NCBI GenBank assembly: GCA_944323995.1
Contig: CALUUN010000007.1
Coordinates: forward strand, 1 to 64,000
DNA: 64,000 bases
From: Candidatus Gastranaerophilales bacterium
GTDB lineage: Bacteria; Cyanobacteriota; Vampirovibrionia; Gastranaerophilales; Gastranaerophilaceae
Direction of reading: 5' to 3'
Notes under the pieces: generated by a model
Told to the model about the DNA's origin: nothing
Database searches by the model: none
What the model saw: the letters and a program-made list of their open reading frames with translations, nothing else
In this document: piece by piece, positions 59,540 through 64,000 of the stretch
Layout: every line of letters begins with the position of its first letter
Position numbering within the stretch: the stretch's first letter is position 1
Made by a program: the position numbers and the translations under genes

Positions 59540-60886
59540 ATGACGGAAATTGACTTATCTAAATTAGAAGAAATAAAGACAAAAGTCCACAATAAACTTG
59601 AGGAGACGGAACTTTTCAGATATAAAGGCACCGTGTCAAAACTTCTGGGTTTGACTGTTGAGGTTAAACTTCCGGGATTAAAAATCGGGGATTTGTGCTA
59701 TATAGAAACAAACGACGGGCAGCAAAAACCGGCCGAAGTTGTTGCGTTTAAAGGTGAAATGGCACAGCTGCTTTTGCTTTTGGACGGAGTCGGAATAGGT
59801 CAGGGAAGCCTTGTTACATCTTCGGGCCGCCCGATTATTATTCCTGTCGGAGATTTTCTCCTCGGACGTCTGATTGATCCTATGGGACAGCCTCTGGACG
59901 GCAGACCGCTTGATACTGCCGGTGCTCAATGGCGTTCTATTGAAGGCCCTCCTCCGGGGCCGTTTGAAAGACCTATTATTACGGAAATCTTTTCAACCGG
60001 CGTCAGGGCGATTGATTCTTGTATGACAATGGGCTGCGGCCAGCGTCTTGGATTGTTTGCAGGTTCCGGTGTCGGTAAAAGTACGCTTCTGGGTATGATT
60101 GCGCGAAATTCGGACGCGGATGTGAACGTTATGGCGTTAATCGGAGAACGCGGTCGTGAAGTTAAAGAGTTTATAGAAGATTCTCTCGGCGAAGAAGGTA
60201 TGAAAAAATCAGTCCTCGTGTGTTCAACGGGCGACAAACCGCCTTTGATTCGTCAAAAAGCGCTGCTTGCGGCAACCGCGGTTTGTGAATATTTCAGAGA
60301 TCAGGGCAAAAAAGTTTTCTTAATGACCGATACTGTTACGCGTTGTGCAATGGCCGGCCGCGAAGTAGGTCTTGCAACAGGTGAACCGCCTACTATGAAA
60401 GGTTATCCGCCTTCAATTTTTTCATGGCTTCAAAAAGTTCTGGAACGTGCCGGAAACAGCCCCAAAGGTTCTATTACGGCTTTGTATACAGTGCTTATGG
60501 AAGGTGACGATATCTCTGACCCGATTGTAGATACCGTGCGCGGTATTGTTGACGGGCACATTTTCCTTTCAAGAAAAGTTGCAGAGATGAACCATTATCC
60601 CGCAATTGACGTTCTGGGAAGTATTTCAAGGCTTATGTCCTCAATTGCTACGCCCGAACACAAAGAAGCCGCGGGCAAAATGAGAAAAATTCTTGCAATG
60701 TACCGTGAGAATAAAGACCTTATTGATGTCGGTATGTATCAGCCGGGTTCCAACCCCAAACTTGATATCGCAATTGAAATGATGCCGCAGGTAAACGCGT
60801 TTTTGCAGCAGAGAGTTTCGGACAGCGTAACTATGGAAACCACCATAAGCACTCTTGTTAATATGATGAAAGGTGTTGACATTTAA
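59540..60886 (+). CDS. fliI: flagellar export ATPase FliI
   Basis: 448 residues. Walker A GSGVGKST at ~174-181, ALIGERGREVKEFIE, Walker B FLMTDTVTR, and GYPPSIFSWLQKVLERAG, hallmarks of the FliI/SctN family. With rod proteins and FliA in the same window the flagellar form is favoured over a type III secretion ATPase. It stands outside any flagellar operon here. The start is set by the promoter at 59504-59532. Confidence 0.92.
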   Translation: MTEIDLSKLEEIKTKVHNKLEETELFRYKGTVSKLLGLTVEVKLPGLKIGDLCYIETNDGQQKPAEVVAFKGEMAQLLLLLDGVGIGQGSLVTSSGRPIIIPVGDFLLGRLIDPMGQPLDGRPLDTAGAQWRSIEGPPPGPFERPIITEIFSTGVRAIDSCMTMGCGQRLGLFAGSGVGKSTLLGMIARNSDADVNVMALIGERGREVKEFIEDSLGEEGMKKSVLVCSTGDKPPLIRQKALLAATAVCEYFRDQGKKVFLMTDTVTRCAMAGREVGLATGEPPTMKGYPPSIFSWLQKVLERAGNSPKGSITALYTVLMEGDDISDPIVDTVRGIVDGHIFLSRKVAEMNHYPAIDVLGSISRLMSSIATPEHKEAAGKMRKILAMYRENKDLIDVGMYQPGSNPKLDIAIEMMPQVNAFLQQRVSDSVTMETTISTLVNMMKGVDI

Positions 60887-60915
60887 TTTTTGTGCTAAGA
60901 TTATAAACGAGAATT

Positions 60916-61719
60916 ATGAAACTACCTGATAACTACGGAATAGCATTGTTAATGACATTGTTCGCCGGACTTGCAACCGCAATCGGCGGCGGCATCGCAT
61001 TTGTTGTTAAAAAAAACAACCTTAAAGCCTTGTCCGTGGGTTTGGGTTTTTCCGCCGGAGTTATGATATTTTTATCTTTTAACGAAATTATTCCGGAAGC
61101 CGGTGAAATGCTTAAGATTAATTTTCCAAATGATTATAACTGGATTGTTTATACCGGATTTATAATCGGAATTATTGTTGCGATTTTAATTGACTATTTT
61201 TTGCCGGATCATATTGATACCGAAGAACTTTTGCACCCCCAAGAAGTTCAGGCAACCACAAACCGGCGCAGACTTAAGCGTGCCGGACTTTTTACCGCGA
61301 TAGCAATTTGCGTTCACAACTTTCCGGAAGGTATGGCAACATTTTTGACAACAACGCAAAATATTACTCTTGGTTTGTCAGTTGCACTTGCGATTGCGAT
61401 ACATAATATTCCGGAAGGCATTGCGGTTGCGCTTCCGATGTATCAGGTTACGGGTAAAAAACGCTACGCAATGCTTTATGCCGCAATGTCAGGTATAACA
61501 GAGCCGATAGGAGCGCTTGTCGGTATGTTTATTTTCGGTTTGTTTCTGCCTCAGGTGCTTGTGGGTGCTTTGATGGCTGCCGTTGCCGGAATTATGATTT
61601 ATATTTCTTTTGATACATTACTCCCGCTTGCAAAGGAATACGGAAACTGGCACCTTTCAATGGTCGGAATTGTTTCGGGTATTCTTTTTATCTGGATAAG
61701 CCTGATTTTAATCGGATAA
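60916..61719 (+). CDS. zupT: ZIP-family zinc/divalent metal transporter
   Basis: 267 residues, about eight membrane helices. Metal-site helices IAICVHNFPEGMATFL and AIAIHNIPEGIAVALPMY are the ZIP signature, plus ISFDTLLPLAKEYG near the end. The cytoplasmic loop between helices 3 and 4 is short, as in ZupT. It imports zinc and related ions. No ribosome binding site is clear. Confidence 0.93.
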   Translation: MKLPDNYGIALLMTLFAGLATAIGGGIAFVVKKNNLKALSVGLGFSAGVMIFLSFNEIIPEAGEMLKINFPNDYNWIVYTGFIIGIIVAILIDYFLPDHIDTEELLHPQEVQATTNRRRLKRAGLFTAIAICVHNFPEGMATFLTTTQNITLGLSVALAIAIHNIPEGIAVALPMYQVTGKKRYAMLYAAMSGITEPIGALVGMFIFGLFLPQVLVGALMAAVAGIMIYISFDTLLPLAKEYGNWHLSMVGIVSGILFIWISLILIG

Positions 61720-61838
61720 TTTTTTTAAAGCATGCCGTTAAATTTTTTGAAAAACAGCGCAAAAATATGATTGCCCCGCAAAATTTACTGTGTGCGAAAA
61801 GTCTATATTGACAGTGTTTCAGACATAAGCCCCATCCG

Positions 61839-61860
61839 TAAAATTACGTACGTAATTTTA
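61839..61860. repeat. perfect 22-bp palindrome near prophage edge
   Basis: Arms TAAAATTACGT/ACGTAATTTTA, joined without a spacer, followed by a related CTACGTA at 61862-61868. It sits in the gap between the ZIP gene and the phage-like genes. It could be an operator or part of an integration site. Confidence 0.7.
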
Positions 61861-61981
61861 CCTACGTATAAATACGGAATTGTATTTTTTTGAAAATCGG
61901 TTATACTCAAAATATAACGAACGGTTAAGATTCAAGCCCTCGATGGCAAAGTCGTTTACCGGTTCCGCAGAAGGGAGTACT

Positions 61982-62344
61982 ATGGGGTATATTCACTGCT
62001 GCGGAGGTCTGAGAAAAACTCGCAGTTTCAGACTTCTGCCAGAGGATGATTTTGTGCTGTGCGAACTCGATTATCTGTATAAATGTCCTGTTTGCGGGCA
62101 CACAACTGTACAATTAACAAGAATAAACAAGCAAAATGAAATTTCTACAATCAGAAGAATAAATCAAAAAGCGTTAAAATTCTTTGAGAGAATTAAAGAC
62201 AAAATTCTTTACGAAGAAAAAAGAATTGATTACTCAAAACAGCATTACGGAACATTTTATCTGTATTACAACGAGTATGGAGTCAAAAAAAGATGTTACT
62301 CAAATCTCAAAAATCTTAAAATAGGTGCAAAATCTCTTATATAA
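61982..62344 (+). CDS. phage-like zinc-ribbon protein
   Basis: 120 residues from ATG 61982, which has AAGGGAG upstream; earlier in-frame starts at 61943 (ATG) and 61880 (TTG) have none. HCCGG near the start and CPVCGH at ~38-43 could form a zinc site. The rest is basic. The family is not recognised; it is the first gene of the phage-like group. Confidence 0.6.
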   Translation: MGYIHCCGGLRKTRSFRLLPEDDFVLCELDYLYKCPVCGHTTVQLTRINKQNEISTIRRINQKALKFFERIKDKILYEEKRIDYSKQHYGTFYLYYNEYGVKKRCYSNLKNLKIGAKSLI

Positions 62345-62468
62345 TCCTTCAATTATTTACTCTCGGGGGAATTTTCCCCCTTTACTTTAAAAGAGGAAAT
62401 ATTATTAAAACAAATAAAAATGATTGTTATAAGATTGAAGAAACCGGATAGAATCAGAAGGAATTAAG

Positions 62469-62666
62469 ATGAAATTGACACCAAAGGAACGGGATGTAAT
62501 AACTTTGGTTGCGAAAGGCTTTGCTGATAAAGAGATAGCTAATGAATTAAAAATATCACCCAGAACGGTGCAAACACATTTATCACGCTTAATGTTAAAG
62601 CTGCAAGCACGCAACCGGGCAAATGCAGTAGCACTATTTTTAAACAAAAAATACGGAAAAATATAG
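62469..62666 (+). CDS. stand-alone LuxR-type (GerE) HTH protein
   Basis: 65 residues that consist of one LuxR/GerE DNA-binding domain: LTPKERDVITLVAKGFADKE, IANELKISPRTVQTHLSRL and MLKLQARNRANAVAL. There is no receiver or sensor domain. AAGGA precedes ATG. Placed just before the endolysin, it may control the late phage genes. Confidence 0.85.
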   Translation: MKLTPKERDVITLVAKGFADKEIANELKISPRTVQTHLSRLMLKLQARNRANAVALFLNKKYGKI

Positions 62667-62673
62667 GTGTTTT

Positions 62674-63174
62674 ATGAAAAAAATTATTATTCACTGGACA
62701 GCGGGATGTTACTATCCCACTGCTCATGAGAAGAACTGTTATCATTTTTTAGTGGATAAAGACGGAAAAGTCCACACAGGTAATTTCAAACCCGAAGACA
62801 ACTTGAATTGCACAAAAGGTACTTATGCAATGCACACAGGCGGCGGAAACACAGGCGCAATAGGCGTTGCCATGTGTGCAATGGCAGGCTTCAAAGACAA
62901 AACCGCACCCGGACGATACCCTATTACGGCAAAACAATTTGAGGCCGCAATGGAGCTGTGTGCGCAATTATGCCTTAAATACGGGATTAAAATTTCGCCC
63001 GAAACAGTAATGACCCATTATGAATTCGGAATCCGTCATCCTTCGACCACAAGTGCCGGAAAAATAGATATAATTTTTCTCCCGCCGTATTCGTGGGTAG
63101 CGCGTCAGGATATCGGAAGTTTTATCAGGACGAAGATTAAATGGTACAAACAAAAATTACAAGGAGATAAATAA
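62674..63174 (+). CDS. phage endolysin, N-acetylmuramoyl-L-alanine amidase (Amidase_2/PGRP)
   Basis: 166 residues. IIHWTAG at the start, NCYHFLVDKDGKVHTG, GGNTGAIGVAM, and THYEFGIRHPST carry the zinc His and catalytic residues of the Amidase_2 fold. No signal peptide, so export would need a holin. It follows the LuxR-type gene by 7 nt and overlaps the next phage gene by 1 nt. Confidence 0.9.
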   Translation: MKKIIIHWTAGCYYPTAHEKNCYHFLVDKDGKVHTGNFKPEDNLNCTKGTYAMHTGGGNTGAIGVAMCAMAGFKDKTAPGRYPITAKQFEAAMELCAQLCLKYGIKISPETVMTHYEFGIRHPSTTSAGKIDIIFLPPYSWVARQDIGSFIRTKIKWYKQKLQGDK

Positions 63175-64000
63175 TGGAAAAAACGTACTATAACCTCTCC
63201 GGAGGAATTAATCAGGCCTCAACAAAAACAGAACTCGGACTTGATACAAAAAAAATTTACTGGGCTGATGCCGAAAATATTGAAATTTTACAAAACAAAG
63301 GTATTTGCCGGCAAAAGGGTAATTCTTTATTTTTAGAGCTTCCCGCAGCGGAAGCCGTGACAGGTTTGCATGAAATGTTTGCAGGTGACGCTTACCGGCT
63401 TCTTATTACAACCGTGAGCGGAAAAATATACGTTTACAATGAATCGCCTCAAGGGTTGCAGCTTGTTGATAAAACCTTATCCGGTCAATCGCCGTTTTTT
63501 ACAAATTTTCTTAACGGCACGATTATTGCAAGCGAAGCGGATTCGCCTTTTTATTTGAGTTTTGATCTTGAAATTGATGACTGCAATTTGAAAGATTCCG
63601 ATTCAAACCCGATTATTGTAAGTTCTTCCGCGGTATATAAAGGCCGGGTCTGGTTTTCTTCCGGTTCAACAATTTACTATTCCGCACTCGGTACTTATAA
63701 TGATTTTACAACAGAAGAAGACGCCGGCTACATAAGCGATTTTTATACGGATACAGCGGTAATTGCAGCGATGAAACCTTACAAAGACTATCTTGCCGTT
63801 TACAAAAGAAATGCGGTTTATCTTTTAAGCGGCTCAAATCCCGATAATTTTGCAATAACGCTTTTTGCAAACAAAGGCTGCATTGCCCCCAATACCATAG
63901 TGAATGTTGAAAATTGCCAGTATTTTTTGAGCAACGGAATATTTGCACTTGAACAGGTCGGTGAACTTAATCAGATAAAATTAGGATATGAAATTTCACA
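63174..64000 (+). CDS. phage structural protein, 5' part (runs off the window)
   Basis: Open from ATG 63174 to the last base, 275 codons without stop. AAGGAG precedes the start and it overlaps the endolysin stop by one base. NLSGGINQASTKTELG, then AENIEILQNKGICRQKGNSL and repeated short beta segments (YRLLITTVSGKIYVYNE, VWFSSGSTIYYSALGTYND, YLAVYKRNAVYLLSG) suggest a beta-propeller virion protein like the P22 gp10-type stabilisation proteins. The structural role is likely, the exact part uncertain. Confidence 0.6.
   Translation, partial: MEKTYYNLSGGINQASTKTELGLDTKKIYWADAENIEILQNKGICRQKGNSLFLELPAAEAVTGLHEMFAGDAYRLLITTVSGKIYVYNESPQGLQLVDKTLSGQSPFFTNFLNGTIIASEADSPFYLSFDLEIDDCNLKDSDSNPIIVSSSAVYKGRVWFSSGSTIYYSALGTYNDFTTEEDAGYISDFYTDTAVIAAMKPYKDYLAVYKRNAVYLLSGSNPDNFAITLFANKGCIAPNTIVNVENCQYFLSNGIFALEQVGELNQIKLGYEIS

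Noticed and set aside
59540-60886. Type III secretion ATPase instead of FliI
   Set aside because: Only flagellar genes accompany it in the window; no needle-complex genes are present.

Overview
The window is a gene-dense, moderately AT-rich bacterial chromosome segment. It fits a non-photosynthetic Cyanobacteriota lineage of the Vampirovibrionia/Melainabacteria type, most likely a gut Gastranaerophilales. This is an inference from several traits together: a Gram-negative envelope (kdsA, a BamA with three POTRA repeats as in cyanobacterial Omp85, skp, an AsmA-like giant), DAP-type peptidoglycan (murE with DNPR), a partial flagellar gene set, cysteine-rich prepilin-like proteins, lineage-specific proteins with a short N-terminal F-G/F-Q motif, and no photosynthesis genes. 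No 16S rRNA gene is present to settle it.

Layout. 1-750: repeat-rich intergenic DNA. 750-3230: accessory cassette with a RhuM-Fic protein flanked by two copies of a short coding sequence, then a HigBA toxin-antitoxin pair. 3360-4240: tRNA-Leu(GAG) on the minus strand, with its 3' end duplicated on one side and a 128-bp tandem array copying its 5' end on the other. 4300-6550: flagellar rod operon. 6720-17100: housekeeping genes (RqcP-like, metallophosphoesterase, CorC-like, FliA-type sigma, MotB-like protein, M16 homologue, kdsA, pheS, a GlmS-like isomerase, gatB). 17150-18960: regulatory module of XRE repressor, STAS/HATPase protein, DUF4325 protein and a divergent small protein around a 25-bp palindromic operator. 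18970-27470: LOG, PHP, ymdB, rny, HepT/MntA, pepA, cell-wall amidase. 27500-32770: PBP, murE, nagA, glcF-like operon. 32750-34820: first XRE/prepilin module, a dispersed repeat and a 50-aa gene. 34980-46300: rubrerythrin, AsmA-like giant, lineage-specific membrane proteins, malQ and a soluble FlhA C-domain fusion. 46300-50450: udp, skp, bamA, rsmI. 50500-51910: second XRE/prepilin module. 51900-61720: solute-binding protein, AMIN-like membrane protein, era, speD, response regulator, second small-protein/HTH module, rpsP, fliI, ZIP transporter. 61840-64000: left edge of a prophage with an endolysin and a structural gene that runs off the window.

Genes working together: flagellar pieces are scattered (rod genes, FliA sigma, MotB-like protein, FliI, FlhA-like domain). 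Envelope biogenesis is served by bamA-skp, kdsA, the PBP-murE-nagA operon and the amidase. A recurring regulatory design is a small HTH repressor facing a target gene across long inverted repeats; it occurs at least four times. Many genes have TATAAT-like boxes only 6-7 nt upstream of the ATG, which suggests frequent leaderless transcription.

The most unusual items are the soluble DUF4177-like/FlhA-C fusion protein, the tRNA-Leu 5'-end tandem array, the paired XRE/prepilin modules, the XRE-HATPase-DUF4325 module and the apparent leaderless genes.
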